From contig NZ_CP054932.1 of NCBI RefSeq assembly GCF_013364275.1, positions 8,494,001-8,558,000 of the forward strand: 64,000 bases of DNA, given 5' to 3'. The translations under genes were made by a program, and so were the position numbers. This DNA comes from Actinomadura sp. NAK00032 (GTDB taxonomy: Bacteria; Actinomycetota; Actinomycetes; Streptosporangiales; Streptosporangiaceae). Every line of letters begins with the position of its first letter. Position 1 is the first letter of the stretch. The notes under the pieces are model-generated. The model was not told the DNA's origin and did not search any database. It saw only the letters and a list, made by a program, of their open reading frames with translations. Below, in pieces: positions 26,345 to 35,412 of this stretch.

Positions 26345-26910
26345 GCCATGCCGAGAGCGAAGAACTGGACGATTCCCGGATCGTCGCCGCCTCGCTCGAC
26401 GACCCCGAGGCGTTCGGCGAGCTGTTCCGCCGCCACGCGCCGCGGCTGCACGCCTATACGAAGCGGCGGCTCGGGCCGGCCCTCGCGGACGACCTGGTGT
26501 CGGAGGCGTTCGCGACGGCGTTCCGGCAGCGGGCGAGGTTCGACGGGCGCCGGGAGTTCGGCGCCTGGCTGTGGGGCATCGCCGCCAACCTGATCGCCCG
26601 GCACCACCGCCAGGAGACCCGCATGTACCGGGCGTTCGCCCGGACCGGGACCGACCCCGCCGAGGACGGCGTCGCCGACGTGGCGAGCGACCGCGCCGCG
26701 GCCGCCGCGCTCGGGCCGGGCCTCGCGAAGGCGCTCGCGTCGCTGAACGCGCAGGAGCGCCATGCCGTCCTGCTGCTGGCGTGGGCCGAGCTGTCGTACG
26801 CCGAGATCGCGACGACGCTCGACCTGCCGCTCGGCACCGTCAAGGCCAAGATCCACCGGGCCCGGAAGAAGCTCCGCAAGGCCCTTCCCCAGGAGGAGAC
26901 CCATGGATGA
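26341..26910 (+). CDS. ECF-type RNA polymerase sigma factor
   Basis: A 189-residue group-4 sigma factor. Region 2 has DPEAFGELFRRHAPRLHAYT and the -10-recognition stretch FDGRREFGAWLWGIAANL; region 4 ends in the helix-turn-helix LSYAEIATTLDLPLGTVKAK. I choose the GTG at 26341, coupled to the leader ORF; a GTG at 26284 in the same frame has its purine run touching the codon. It overlaps the next gene by 8 nt. In this arrangement the downstream protein commonly regulates the sigma factor. Confidence 0.9.
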   Translation: MSHAESEELDDSRIVAASLDDPEAFGELFRRHAPRLHAYTKRRLGPALADDLVSEAFATAFRQRARFDGRREFGAWLWGIAANLIARHHRQETRMYRAFARTGTDPAEDGVADVASDRAAAAALGPGLAKALASLNAQERHAVLLLAWAELSYAEIATTLDLPLGTVKAKIHRARKKLRKALPQEETHG

Positions 26911-28105
26911 GCTCGACGCCCTGCGGGGCATGCGGACCGCGCTGGCCGAGGAGGAGAGCCCGGAGCGCCTGGCCCTGCGCACCGACTGGCGCAACGCCCC
27001 CCGGGAACGTCCCCGGCGCCGCCTGCGGATGCCGGTGATCGCGGTCACCGCGACCGCCGCCGTCACCGCCGGCGCGCTCACCGCCGTCGTCCTCCAGCCC
27101 GGCGAGGACGCGGCCCCCGCCGAGCACGGGACCACGACCATCACCCCCGGCAACGCGCTGCTGGTGGCCGCGACCAACGCGCAGAAGGCGCCCAACGGGC
27201 GCTACTGGCACACCAAGACGGTCATGGGCGACATCTTCACGGTCGGCAAGAGCGCCGCGAACCACTACAGGGTCGACGTCCGGCAGGGAGGTGAGACGTG
27301 GATCGGCCAGAACGGGAAGGGACGCACCTCGCACCTCGAACTCACCGACGTCCCGCTCACCGCCAAGGACAAGGCGAAGTGGGAGGCGGCGGGCTCGCCC
27401 ACGATGGTCGAGATCCCGAACTACGAAGGGCCGGACGACACGGTCGTCCTGGACATGTCACCGCAGGACGGCGCCAAGCCCTACTGGATGCCGTCCGACG
27501 ACCGGTACCTCGGCATGACGGCGGCGCGGATCGCCGAGCTGCCCACGGACGCGAAGGCGCTGGAGAAGGCCCTGCTCGACCTCAAGGGCCACTGGCACGC
27601 CGTCTCCAAGAACGGTGAGAAGGAGGAGCCGATCCGCGCCTTGCGGGGGCAGGAGCGGACCCGGGCGCTGAGCGAGGTGGCCGCGACCCTGCTGTCCACC
27701 GCGCCCGCGCCGCCGGCGGTGCGCGCGGCGGTGTTCCGGTTGCTGGCGGACCTGCCCGGCGTCAAGGCCGAGGGCCCGGCGACCGATCCGCTCGGCCGGC
27801 CCGGGATGGCGATCTCGCTGCCGCTGAAGACCACCTCGCCGCTCGGCATGTTCACCGCCCCGAAGCAGCTCGGCACCTACCGGCGCCAGTTCATCATCGC
27901 TCCGGACGCCGGTTCCCTGCTGGCGATCCGCGACCTGGTCGTGACGCCGCCGCACGGCAGCCGGCCGCTCCCTCCGGGGGACGACGGCAAGCCGCGCTCC
28001 CTGAAGGCGAGGAACATGCCCGACCGCTTCCACAAGCCCGGCGAGATGATCTCGTACAAGGCGTTCGAGGTCACCGAATGGACCAACGCCCAGCCCCCGC
28101 GCTGA
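26903..28105 (+). CDS. CU044_5270 family protein, probable ECF partner
   Basis: A 400-residue protein with a basic N-terminal cytoplasmic part, one membrane helix (about residues 41-60, VIAVTATAAVTAGALTAVV) and a long extracytoplasmic domain with conserved Trp-, Tyr- and Gly-containing stretches (GRYWHTKTV, YWMPSDDRYLG). This matches the actinobacterial CU044_5270 family, usually encoded right after an ECF sigma gene. It could act as an anti-sigma anchor or stress sensor; not shown. Start ATG follows AGGAGGAG. Confidence 0.8.
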   Translation: MDELDALRGMRTALAEEESPERLALRTDWRNAPRERPRRRLRMPVIAVTATAAVTAGALTAVVLQPGEDAAPAEHGTTTITPGNALLVAATNAQKAPNGRYWHTKTVMGDIFTVGKSAANHYRVDVRQGGETWIGQNGKGRTSHLELTDVPLTAKDKAKWEAAGSPTMVEIPNYEGPDDTVVLDMSPQDGAKPYWMPSDDRYLGMTAARIAELPTDAKALEKALLDLKGHWHAVSKNGEKEEPIRALRGQERTRALSEVAATLLSTAPAPPAVRAAVFRLLADLPGVKAEGPATDPLGRPGMAISLPLKTTSPLGMFTAPKQLGTYRRQFIIAPDAGSLLAIRDLVVTPPHGSRPLPPGDDGKPRSLKARNMPDRFHKPGEMISYKAFEVTEWTNAQPPR

Positions 28106-28117
28106 GCCTTGCCCCGA

Positions 28118-28145
28118 AAGGCCCGTCCCACACGGGGCGGGCCTT
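28118..28145 (+). terminator. Terminator after the ECF / CU044_5270 pair
   Basis: AAGGCCCG (28118-28125) pairs with CGGGCCTT (28138-28145) around CCC/GGG and a short loop. It starts 12 nt after the stop codon and ends in TT. Confidence 0.75.
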
Positions 28146-28181
28146 CCGCATGCGGCGGGCCCCGTGGACCCGAGGCTCGGC

Positions 28182-28842
28182 TCAGTCCCACCAGAACGAC
28201 CAGGAGTTCCCCCCCTGGATCGCCTTTGCGTACTCACGCAGGGTCTCCGGCCCCTGCTGGACGTTGTCGGGGCAGAAGGCGAAGTGCTCCGCGGCCACGT
28301 GCAGGGCGTGTTCCTCGGTGACGGGCGGCGCGGCGACGCTCACGTCCAGCGTGTCGAACCCGACCCGGACCACCCGGACCCCGAACCGGTCCTCCCAGCT
28401 CCGCAGCATCGCCGACAGCGGGGATGGCGGATGGTGGTTGACCGGCCCCTGCCAGCCCATGATCGCGAGGGTGTCGGCGCTCCGGGCCGCCGCGACCAGG
28501 CCGATCCGCGCGCATGAACTCGGCCGGGTCGCACCGGTCGATCTCCGCCGCCGATTCCGGGATCACGTCTCCGACCGTCCAGGGGGCTCCCGGGGTCCCG
28601 AACGTGCCGGGCACCAGAAGCAGCGGCCAGAGCCCCGAGGCCGGGTGAGCCGCCCGCAGCCGGCGCCACAGGTCGGCGGAGGCCGGGGCGTCGCTCAGCC
28701 AGTACGCGGGGCGCTCAACGGGTGGCAGGCCGAAATCCGTGTACGTCGGCGCGAACGGCCGGACCAGACGCCCGGCAGGAAGCCCGAGCTCAAAGGCACG
28801 CCCATCCGCACCATGGGTGAACAGTGCGGCGAGGTCGGTCAT
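28182..28842 (-). pseudogene. DUF4253 gene with a frameshift
   Basis: The first frame (MTDLAALFTHGADGRAFELG, ending FMRA near 28510) covers the DUF4253 N-terminal part. The second frame supplies the family's C-terminal block: IMGWQGPVNHH, LRSWEDRFGVRVVRVGFDTL and EHFAFCPDN, ending in SFWWD. The switch falls in a CG dinucleotide run at about 28508-28514, suggesting loss of one CG pair by slippage. The rest is intact, so this is either a recent pseudogene or a sequencing error. DUF4253 has no known function. Confidence 0.75.
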
Positions 28843-28845
28843 GCC

Positions 28846-29255
28846 CGGTGATGCTGGCACTCGCGTCGGACATTGCGGGGGTCGGCGGTCGGTTTGCCAG
28901 GGCGTGGTCTGTGGCGGGGTGCCGTGGGTGAGGATGTGCTGGACGATGCGGAGCGCGTCCGGCGCTTGACCATCGCCCGCCGTGTGTTGGACACGACGGC
29001 GAGCAGCCTGCCGGACGAGCTGGTCAGCCAGGATTCGAGCGTTCCTCGTTCGATCCTCGCGCTAGCTCTTCTACCGCCGCGTCGGGGTCGAGTGGCGCGG
29101 CATCGTCGAACCTCCACGATTCGGTCACTCTCACCTTCTCTCTCTGGACGGTGCTCTGCGGCCGTGCATGAGCGGCTCAGGGTACGGGTGATGAGTTGTC
29201 GCGCCCGCACCCGTCATACCTGTGACGGGACTACAACAAGGGGAAGGATGACGCG
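28846..29255. other. Unassigned stretch before the second ECF gene
   Basis: A plus-strand frame running 28873-29259 contains VLDDAERVRRLTIARRVL and SLPDELVSQDSS, which look protein-like but match no family I recognise; the rest of the frame looks random. It may be a gene scrap. The control region of the 29256 sigma gene must also lie here. Confidence 0.3.
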
Positions 29256-30254
29256 ATGAGGGCGGACACGCGGCTGGAGGAGCTGGGCGTGAGCGGTCTG
29301 GGCGAGGTCGACGAGCCGGCGTTCTCGGGGCTGGCGGAGCGGCACCGCCGGGAGCTGCACGTGCACTGCTACCGGATGCTCGGGTCGTTCGAGGACGCCG
29401 AGGACACCGTCCAGGAGACGTTCCTGCGCGCGTGGCGGCGGCGGGAGACCTTCGAGGGGCGGTCGACGTTCCGCGCCTGGCTGTACCGGATCGCCACCAA
29501 CGCCTGCCTGGACCTGCTCGCCAAGCGCCGCCCGGAGCCCGCGACCGGCGGCGAGGTGCCGTGGCTCCAGCCCTACCCGGACCGGCTGCTCGACGAGCTG
29601 CCCGCAGGCGACGCCGACGAGCCGGAGGCGGTCGCCGTCGCACGGGAGACGATCGAGCTGGCGTACCTGGTCGCGGTCCAGCACCTCGCGCCGCGCCCCC
29701 GGGCCGCGCTGATCCTGCGGGACGTGGTCGGCTGGCCGGCGAAGGACGTCGCGGAGCTGCTGGGCGACTCGGTCAACTCCGTGAACAGCGCGCTGCAGCG
29801 GGCCCGCGCCGGCATGCGGGAGCACCTGCCCGCCGAGCGGCAGGACTGGACCGGCGGCGAGGAGGACACCGGCACGCGCGAGGTGGTGCGCCGCTTCACC
29901 GAGGCCAGCGTGGCCACCGACATCGACGGGCTCGCCGCCCTGCTGCGCGACGACGTCCGATGCTCGATGCCGCCCACTCCGGGCCTGCAGATCGGCCGCG
30001 ACGCGGTGCTGAACGACTGGATCGCGGACGGCTTCGAGGGCATGACGGGCCTGCGCGCCGTCCCGGCCTCCGTGAACCGGCAGCCCGCCCTCGCCTTCTA
30101 CCAGTGGCGGGAGCGCGAGGGCGCGTACCTGCCGCTGACGGTCGACGTCCTGCGGATCAGCGGCGGCGCGATCACCGAGATCACCACGTTCCACGCCGAC
30201 CAGTTCCCGCGGCTCGGGGTCCCGGAGCACCTGCCGGCGGACGGCACGGAGTAA
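29256..30254 (+). CDS. SigG-like ECF sigma factor with SnoaL-like domain
   Basis: A 332-residue sigma factor. Region 2 is RHRRELHVHCYRMLGSFEDA with the helix RSTFRAWLYRIATNACLDLL, and region 4 carries VVGWPAKDVAELLGDSVNSV. After residue 200 comes a SnoaL/NTF2-like C-terminal domain (REVVRRFTEASVATDIDGL and ITTFHADQFPRLG). This two-domain layout is found in actinobacterial SigG/SigJ-type ECF factors, where the extra domain modulates activity without a separate anti-sigma protein. Upstream GGGGAAGGATGACG supplies a ribosome-binding site. Confidence 0.9.
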   Translation: MRADTRLEELGVSGLGEVDEPAFSGLAERHRRELHVHCYRMLGSFEDAEDTVQETFLRAWRRRETFEGRSTFRAWLYRIATNACLDLLAKRRPEPATGGEVPWLQPYPDRLLDELPAGDADEPEAVAVARETIELAYLVAVQHLAPRPRAALILRDVVGWPAKDVAELLGDSVNSVNSALQRARAGMREHLPAERQDWTGGEEDTGTREVVRRFTEASVATDIDGLAALLRDDVRCSMPPTPGLQIGRDAVLNDWIADGFEGMTGLRAVPASVNRQPALAFYQWREREGAYLPLTVDVLRISGGAITEITTFHADQFPRLGVPEHLPADGTE

Positions 30255-30267
30255 CTCCGCCCTGCAC

Positions 30268-30296
30268 ACCCCGGCCGCCGCACGGCTCCGGGGTGC
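30268..30296 (+). terminator. Hairpin after the SigG-like gene
   Basis: CACCCCGG (30268-30275) pairs perfectly with CCGGGGTG (30289-30296). It lies 14 nt after the stop. The next gene is only 40 nt on and may still be partly co-transcribed. Confidence 0.5.
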
Positions 30297-30335
30297 GCTT
30301 GCCCGCACGTCGAGCACCCCCCGTTGGAGGACGGC

Positions 30336-30782
30336 ATGAACGTCATCGCAAACCCGGCACCGGCCCACCGGCTCCGCAGACTCACCGGTACCGGCCTCGC
30401 CGCCGCGCTCGCGGCGATGGCGGTCACCACCGCCGCCGCCGGGCTCGCCCAGGCCGCCGGCGTCGACTTCGAGATCCCCGACGGCGGCGAGCAGATCCCG
30501 TTGCCCGGGTTCGCCGTGGTGACCGGCTTCTTCTCGGTCGTGGGCATCGCCATCGCCGCCGCCCTCCTGCGCTGGAGCGCCCGTCCCGCCGCGCGGTTCG
30601 TGTGGACGGCGGTGCCGCTGACCGCGCTCTCGCTGGTCCCGCCCCTCGTCGCCGGGGCGAGCACAGCCACCACCGCGGCGCTCCTCGGGCTGCATCTCGT
30701 CCCCGCGGCGGTGATGATCCCCGCCTTGGCGCACGGCCTCCGCGTCCCCGGTGGGCAGACGCGATATCCCTCGCGCGACTGA
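30336..30782 (+). CDS. DUF6069-like membrane protein
   Basis: A 148-residue protein with four predicted membrane helices (about 21-42, 59-80, 88-108, 115-133). The layout and the VDFEIPDGGEQIPLP loop after helix 1 resemble DUF6069 proteins of actinobacteria. Start at the ATG preceded by GGAGG at 5 nt. It follows the SigG-like gene and may be its target. Function unknown. Confidence 0.65.
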   Translation: MNVIANPAPAHRLRRLTGTGLAAALAAMAVTTAAAGLAQAAGVDFEIPDGGEQIPLPGFAVVTGFFSVVGIAIAAALLRWSARPAARFVWTAVPLTALSLVPPLVAGASTATTAALLGLHLVPAAVMIPALAHGLRVPGGQTRYPSRD

Positions 30783-30818
30783 GGCGATCATGCCTGCTTC
30801 GGCCGCGATACTGGGTGA

Positions 30819-31991
30819 ATGTCCGATCGGCTCCGGAATTTCGGTCTCCCCGTGCGCGGGGGCGCCGGCCGTCTCGTGGACGTCCTGGTCGCGGCGGCGG
30901 TCGCGGTGCCGGTGTTCGTGCCGTTCGCCACGGCGCCGGACGTGTCGCCGCTCGGCGTGGTGTTCAACCTCGGCACGGTCGTACCGCTGGTGTGGCGGCG
31001 GCGGGCGCCGTTCGCGATCGCGCTGGTCGTGGCGTCCTTCGCCATGGCCGTGTCGCTGTACGACCGGCCGGGCCAGGCGTTGCAGTACGGCGCGCTGGTG
31101 GCCGTCTACACGCTCGCCGACCTCGGGCGGTACGGCTGGCAGAGGTGGGGCTTCATCGGCGTACTCGCGGCGACGACCCCGCCCGGCGCGCTGCTCATCA
31201 AGGACAACGACGCCGGCGAGTTCATGTTCACCCTGCTCCTGCCTATGGCGGCGTTCCTGCTGGGCACGCTGGCACGCACCGCGCGGGAACGGTCGGACGC
31301 GCTGGCCGAGCGTTCCGCGCAACTCGAACGCGAACGCGAGGCCGAGGCGGCGCGGGCTGCGGCGGAGGAACGGGCCCGTATCGCCCGCGACATGCACGAC
31401 GTCCTCGCGCACGCCGTCAGCATCATGGTCGTGCAGGCCGAGGCCGGTCCGGTGGTCGTCCACAGCGATCCCGACCAGGCGGAACGGGTCTTCGACGCCA
31501 TCGCCGACGCGGGCCGGGACGCGATGACCCAACTGCGCCGCACGCTGGGCGTCCTCAAGGAGGAGCAGGACCACGGCGTCCGTGCTCCGCAGCCCACCAT
31601 CGGCGCGCTGCCCGACCTGGTCGAGCACGTCGACCGCACCCAGGTCCGGGTGCGGCTCACGGTCGAGGGCGGGAGCCGCGCGCTGCCCGCCGACGCCGAC
31701 CTGGCGGCCTACCGCATCGTCCAGGAGGCGCTCACCAATACGGTGAAGCACGCCAACGCGCGGGAGGCGGAGGTCCGGCTCCGCTGGACCGACCACGAAC
31801 TGGAGATCACGGTGACGGACGACGGGCGGGGCGGCGCCGGGGCCGGCGCGGGATGGCGGCGCGGAGGCGACGGCCTCATCGGCATCCGCGAGCGCGTCGC
31901 CGCCTGCGGCGGCACGGCCGAGGCCGGTCCGCTGCCGGGCGGCGGGTTCCGCGTCCTGGCGCGGCTCCCCTACGCGGCGGTGACCGCGTGA
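30819..31991 (+). CDS. Sensor histidine kinase (NarL/DesK type)
   Basis: A 390-residue kinase. Several membrane helices occupy residues 18-150 with little outside, so the stimulus is probably sensed in the membrane. A coiled coil follows, then the dimerisation/phosphoacceptor motif IARDMHDVLAHAVSIMVVQ with His193, and the ATP-binding domain with TVKHANAREAEV (N box) and TDDGRGG (G1) motifs. The stop overlaps the start of the response-regulator gene (GTGA). The signal is unknown. Confidence 0.95.
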   Translation: MSDRLRNFGLPVRGGAGRLVDVLVAAAVAVPVFVPFATAPDVSPLGVVFNLGTVVPLVWRRRAPFAIALVVASFAMAVSLYDRPGQALQYGALVAVYTLADLGRYGWQRWGFIGVLAATTPPGALLIKDNDAGEFMFTLLLPMAAFLLGTLARTARERSDALAERSAQLEREREAEAARAAAEERARIARDMHDVLAHAVSIMVVQAEAGPVVVHSDPDQAERVFDAIADAGRDAMTQLRRTLGVLKEEQDHGVRAPQPTIGALPDLVEHVDRTQVRVRLTVEGGSRALPADADLAAYRIVQEALTNTVKHANAREAEVRLRWTDHELEITVTDDGRGGAGAGAGWRRGGDGLIGIRERVAACGGTAEAGPLPGGGFRVLARLPYAAVTA

Positions 31992-32641
31992 TCCGGGTCG
32001 TGCTCGCCGACGACCAGGAGCTGGTCCGCAGCGGCTTCGCCATGATCCTGGACGCGCAGCCCGACATCGAGGTGGCGGGCGAGGCGGGCGACGGCACCGC
32101 CGCGATCGCCGCCGTGCGCGAGCACGCGCCCGACGTCGCGCTGCTCGACATCCGCATGCCCGGCCTGGACGGCATCGAGGCCGCGAAGGTCGTGTGCGCC
32201 GAGACCCCGACCCGCGTGATCATGCTGACCACGTTCGACCAGGACGACTATGTCTACGACGCGCTCTACGCCGGCGCGAGCGGGTTCCTGCTCAAGGACG
32301 TGCGCCGCGACGACCTGGTGCACGCGGTCCGGGTGGTGGCGGCGGGCGACTCGCTGCTCGCGCCCGCCGTCACCCGGCGCCTGATCTCCGACATCACCCG
32401 CAACCGCCCGCGCTCGGGCACGACCGCGTCCGACCGCCTGTCGGTGCTGACCGAACGCGAGCGCGAGACGCTGCGCATGCTCGGCCGCGGCCTGTCGAAC
32501 GCGGAGATCGCCGCGGCGATGGTCGTCAGCGAGCACACGGTGAAGACGCACGTGAGCAACGTCCTGTCCAAGCTCGGCATCCGCGACCGCGTCCAGGCCG
32601 TGATCGCCGCGTACGAGACCCGGTTGATCGAACCCTCCTGA
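31988..32641 (+). CDS. Response regulator (NarL/LuxR type)
   Basis: A 217-residue regulator. The receiver domain has the acidic pair ADDQ, phosphoacceptor Asp54 (LLDIRMPGLDG), the switch Thr in MLTTFDQ and the Lys in FLLKDV. The LuxR-type helix-turn-helix is LTERERETLRMLGRGLSNAE to VSEHTVKTHVSNVLSKLG. Translationally coupled to the kinase gene. It probably controls the membrane protein and hydrolase genes downstream; this is inference from position. Confidence 0.96.
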   Translation: MIRVVLADDQELVRSGFAMILDAQPDIEVAGEAGDGTAAIAAVREHAPDVALLDIRMPGLDGIEAAKVVCAETPTRVIMLTTFDQDDYVYDALYAGASGFLLKDVRRDDLVHAVRVVAAGDSLLAPAVTRRLISDITRNRPRSGTTASDRLSVLTERERETLRMLGRGLSNAEIAAAMVVSEHTVKTHVSNVLSKLGIRDRVQAVIAAYETRLIEPS

Positions 32642-32789
32642 GCGGACGTCTCCCTCACGCGAGGGAGCCGCGCCCCAGCCCTCCCCCGCGCGGCCGATGC
32701 CCGAAGACCGCTCGCGGCGGCGATCCGCCGGCCACCCCTCTCCTTCGAAGATCGAGATGCAACGCAAGACTCGAACTCCGGGGAGAACC

Positions 32790-33422
32790 ATGTCCAGGAT
32801 CGCCTTCCACCTAGCGCCCGCCCTCATGCTCGCCTACGGGGTCGTCCGGCTCATCGACGGCCGTGACGGGCAGCACGGGCCAGGACCCGCCTGGACGGTC
32901 GGCCACGTGCTCTTCCTCGGCTCCCTCCTGCTGTACGGAGGAGTGATCGCGGGCTTGTACGGACGCGTGCGGGCCGCGTCCGGCGGTACCGCGAGCCGGG
33001 TCGCGGCGGGCGTCACGACCGTGCTCGCAGCCGTCGGGCTGGCGGCGTTCGTCCGCGTCGCGGTCATCGACATCGTCGTCGGCCTGCGGGCCGCCGACGC
33101 CGCCGAGAAGAGCATGCTCGCCGACCGGTACGCCGACGTCCCGGCCGTTCTCCCGCAGGCGATCTACGAGATCGGCCCGGTGTTCTTCATGCTCGGCTTG
33201 GTGGCGCTGCTCGTCCAGTTCGCGGTCACCGCCCCGGGCCGCAAGGCCGTGGCCGTCATGAGCCCGGTCCTGGTCGTCCTCGGCTTCGTCGCCATCACGA
33301 TCAACCTCGACCTGCTCCCGGCGGGCGCGGCGCTCATCTGGCTCGCCCTCGTCCCGCACACCCGCGACCAGGTCCCGTCCTCCCCCGCACGCCCCGAAAC
33401 GAGCGCCCGCGTCGCCGCCTAG
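32790..33422 (+). CDS. Hypothetical multispanning membrane protein
   Basis: Starting at the ATG preceded by GGGGAG (MSRIAFHLAPALMLAYGV), the 210 residues contain six likely membrane helices (around 5-22, 35-56, 69-92, 120-143, 155-178, 180-198). No family is recognised. It follows the two-component system after 148 nt and precedes the serine hydrolase gene by 21 nt, so it may share a transcript with it. Confidence 0.6.
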   Translation: MSRIAFHLAPALMLAYGVVRLIDGRDGQHGPGPAWTVGHVLFLGSLLLYGGVIAGLYGRVRAASGGTASRVAAGVTTVLAAVGLAAFVRVAVIDIVVGLRAADAAEKSMLADRYADVPAVLPQAIYEIGPVFFMLGLVALLVQFAVTAPGRKAVAVMSPVLVVLGFVAITINLDLLPAGAALIWLALVPHTRDQVPSSPARPETSARVAA

Positions 33423-33443
33423 GCAGACCTCAAGGAGAAACAC

Positions 33444-34586
33444 ATGATCAAGCAGAAGCGCACCTTGCGCGGCGCACTCGCCTTGTCCCTGGCAGCCGGT
33501 GTCGCGCTGAGCGGACCAGCAGCCAACGCCGCCGCCGACGGGGCTCCGCTGCGGGAACTGATGCACCGCTTGACCACGGTCGACGGCGGCCCGGGAGCAC
33601 TGCTCCACGTCCGGGACGGACGCACCCGCACCGCTCTGACCAGCGGCGTCGCGGACGTGACGAGCGGCGCGCCGATGCGTGCCGGCAGCAGGTTCCGGAT
33701 CGGCAGCATGACCAAGCCGTTCGTGGCCACGGTCGTCCTCCAGCTGGTGGGAGAGCGCCGGGTCGTCCTGGACGCGCCGGTCGAGCGCTACCTGCCCGGC
33801 GTCGTGCGCGGGAACGGCAACGACGGGCGCGTCATCACCGTCCGCCAGCTGCTCCAGCACACCAGCGGGATCCCCGACTACCTCACCTACCTCAACCCGC
33901 AGGAGGTCCTGAAGGACCCGCTCGCCCACCACGACACCCGCGACCTGATCGACCTCGCGCTCGCCCACCCGCGCCTGTTCGAGCCCGGTGAAGGCTGGCG
34001 CTACTCCAACACCAACTACCTGTTGGCCGGGATGCTCATCGAGAAGGTCACCGGCCGCACCTACGCCGAGGAGATCCGTCGGCGCATCATCAAGCCGCTC
34101 CGCCTGCGCGACACCTCCGTGCCGACCGACGCGTCCACGATCTCCGGACGGCACCCGCGCGGCTACGCCCGTCCGGGCCCCACCGCGCCGCTCCTCGACG
34201 TCACCGCGTTCAACCCCTCGGCTGCGGGCGCGGGCGGCTCGATGATCTCCAGCGGCCCCGATCTCAACCGCTTCCTCGGCGCCCTCGTGGGCGGCAGGCT
34301 GCTGGGTCCGGCCCAGCTGCGGGAAATGATGAAGACCCGCCCGACCGACCCCGCCGACCCGAGCGACGACGACCACCGGGCCTACGGCCTCGGCCTGGAG
34401 AGCCGCTCGCTGCCCTGCGGCGGGCTGTACTGGGGCCACAGCGGCGACATCTTCGGCTACGAAACGGTCGGCGGCACGACGACCAGGGGCCGCCAGGCGA
34501 CCGTCATGGTGAACGTCGACCCGGGCGGCACGGACGCCCAGAGCGACGACATGAAGACCGCCGTCCAAACAGCCCTCTGCCGATAA
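33444..34586 (+). CDS. Secreted serine hydrolase (class C beta-lactamase fold)
   Basis: A 380-residue protein. The signal peptide ends near residue 31 (ANAAADG). The penicillin-recognising motifs are intact: SxxK as S88-M-T-K91, YxN as Y187-S-N189, and HSG (WGHSGDIFGYETVGG) in place of KTG. It belongs to the D-Ala-D-Ala carboxypeptidase / esterase EstB / beta-lactamase C group. Substrate could be a peptide, ester or beta-lactam. A 67-bp scrap of a second copy of its 3' part lies at 37143-37209. Confidence 0.92.
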   Translation: MIKQKRTLRGALALSLAAGVALSGPAANAAADGAPLRELMHRLTTVDGGPGALLHVRDGRTRTALTSGVADVTSGAPMRAGSRFRIGSMTKPFVATVVLQLVGERRVVLDAPVERYLPGVVRGNGNDGRVITVRQLLQHTSGIPDYLTYLNPQEVLKDPLAHHDTRDLIDLALAHPRLFEPGEGWRYSNTNYLLAGMLIEKVTGRTYAEEIRRRIIKPLRLRDTSVPTDASTISGRHPRGYARPGPTAPLLDVTAFNPSAAGAGGSMISSGPDLNRFLGALVGGRLLGPAQLREMMKTRPTDPADPSDDDHRAYGLGLESRSLPCGGLYWGHSGDIFGYETVGGTTTRGRQATVMVNVDPGGTDAQSDDMKTAVQTALCR

Positions 34587-34602
34587 CCCCCAGCCCTGGG
34601 GG
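34587..34602 (+). terminator. Short GC hairpin after the hydrolase
   Basis: CCCCCAG (34587-34593) pairs with CTGGGGG (34596-34602), beginning at the hydrolase stop codon. The 2-nt loop means the innermost pair is likely open. Confidence 0.45.
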
Positions 34603-34731
34603 GCATAGCAGCACCGACACCGTGAGATTGAGGGCACCGGCCTCTACGACGCGGTCCCGGCCGACGCTCCAGACGGCAGAGCCGGCCGCCCGGGATACCA
34701 GTGCCGCGCCCGTTACCGGCCGGCGGAGTTC

Positions 34732-35337
34732 TCAGGCCACGAAGACCCGCCGGTAGACCGCCGACAGGTGGTCGGCGAGCTGCCGGCGGGTCCACTGCCG
34801 CTTGTTGAGGAGCAGGTCGATCACGTCGAACGAGCTGAGCGCGAGGAGCATGTCCGCCCCCGTCTCGATCGTCCACTGCGGGGCCAGCCGGCCCTCGTCC
34901 GCCAGCAGCTCGATGGCTCGCCGGCACCCGCTGTAGCGGGACGCGGTGGCCAGCTCCCAGTGCTGGACGGCGTCCGGGTCGTGGCGGGTCGCCTGCTGGA
35001 TGGCGCGGGCGGTCGGCATGATGCGCGCGAGAAAGTCGGCCGCCATCTGGGCGCGCGCGTCCAGCGCCGCGATCCCGTCCGCCGCCTCCCAGAGGGGCCG
35101 GAAGGCGGCGTCATGGTCCTCGACCTCGTTGAGGTAGCCGACCAGCGCTGCCAGGAGGTCGCTGCGCGAGGAGAAATGCAGGTAGATGGCTCGTCGGGAG
35201 ACTCCGGCGCGTTCGGCCACCGCCGACATCGTGGCCGCCGCCGGGCCCTGCTGCTCGATCAGCTCCCGGGCGGCCTTGAGCAGTGCCTGGGAGGTGTGGC
35301 GGCTCCGCGCGTTCTGGGGGGTCTCGATGGCGGCCAT
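34732..35337 (-). CDS. TetR/AcrR-family repressor
   Basis: A 201-residue regulator. The N-terminal helix-turn-helix is ATMSAVAERAGVSRRAIYLHF (residues about 36-55). The C-terminal ligand domain is Ala/Leu-rich and helical. It is divergent from the plus-strand degenerate ORF at 35413 and from the alpha/beta hydrolase, with a strong palindrome (35355-35400) between them. It most likely represses its own gene and that side of the locus. Confidence 0.93.
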   Translation of the reverse strand: MAAIETPQNARSRHTSQALLKAARELIEQQGPAAATMSAVAERAGVSRRAIYLHFSSRSDLLAALVGYLNEVEDHDAAFRPLWEAADGIAALDARAQMAADFLARIMPTARAIQQATRHDPDAVQHWELATASRYSGCRRAIELLADEGRLAPQWTIETGADMLLALSSFDVIDLLLNKRQWTRRQLADHLSAVYRRVFVA

Positions 35338-35354
35338 GTCGACAGTCTAGCCAA

Positions 35355-35400
35355 AACTTCACACGGTGTGTACTCTCCGAAATGCACACCATGTGAAGTT
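35355..35400. promoter_or_regulatory. Probable TetR operator
   Basis: An 18-bp sequence AACTTCACACGGTGTGTA (35355-35372) recurs inverted at 35383-35400 with two differences, spaced by 10 nt. Each half itself contains the palindrome CACACGGTGTG or a close variant. It ends 18 nt from the TetR start and lies 13 nt before the divergent ATG, an ideal position to block both promoters. Confidence 0.8.
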
Positions 35401-35412
35401 AGGGGCATCGTC

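Noticed and set aside
29432..32641. A 1069-codon plus-strand frame running into the response regulator
   Set aside because: Only the last 217 codons are real (response regulator); the rest is out of frame with the sigma factor and kinase genes.
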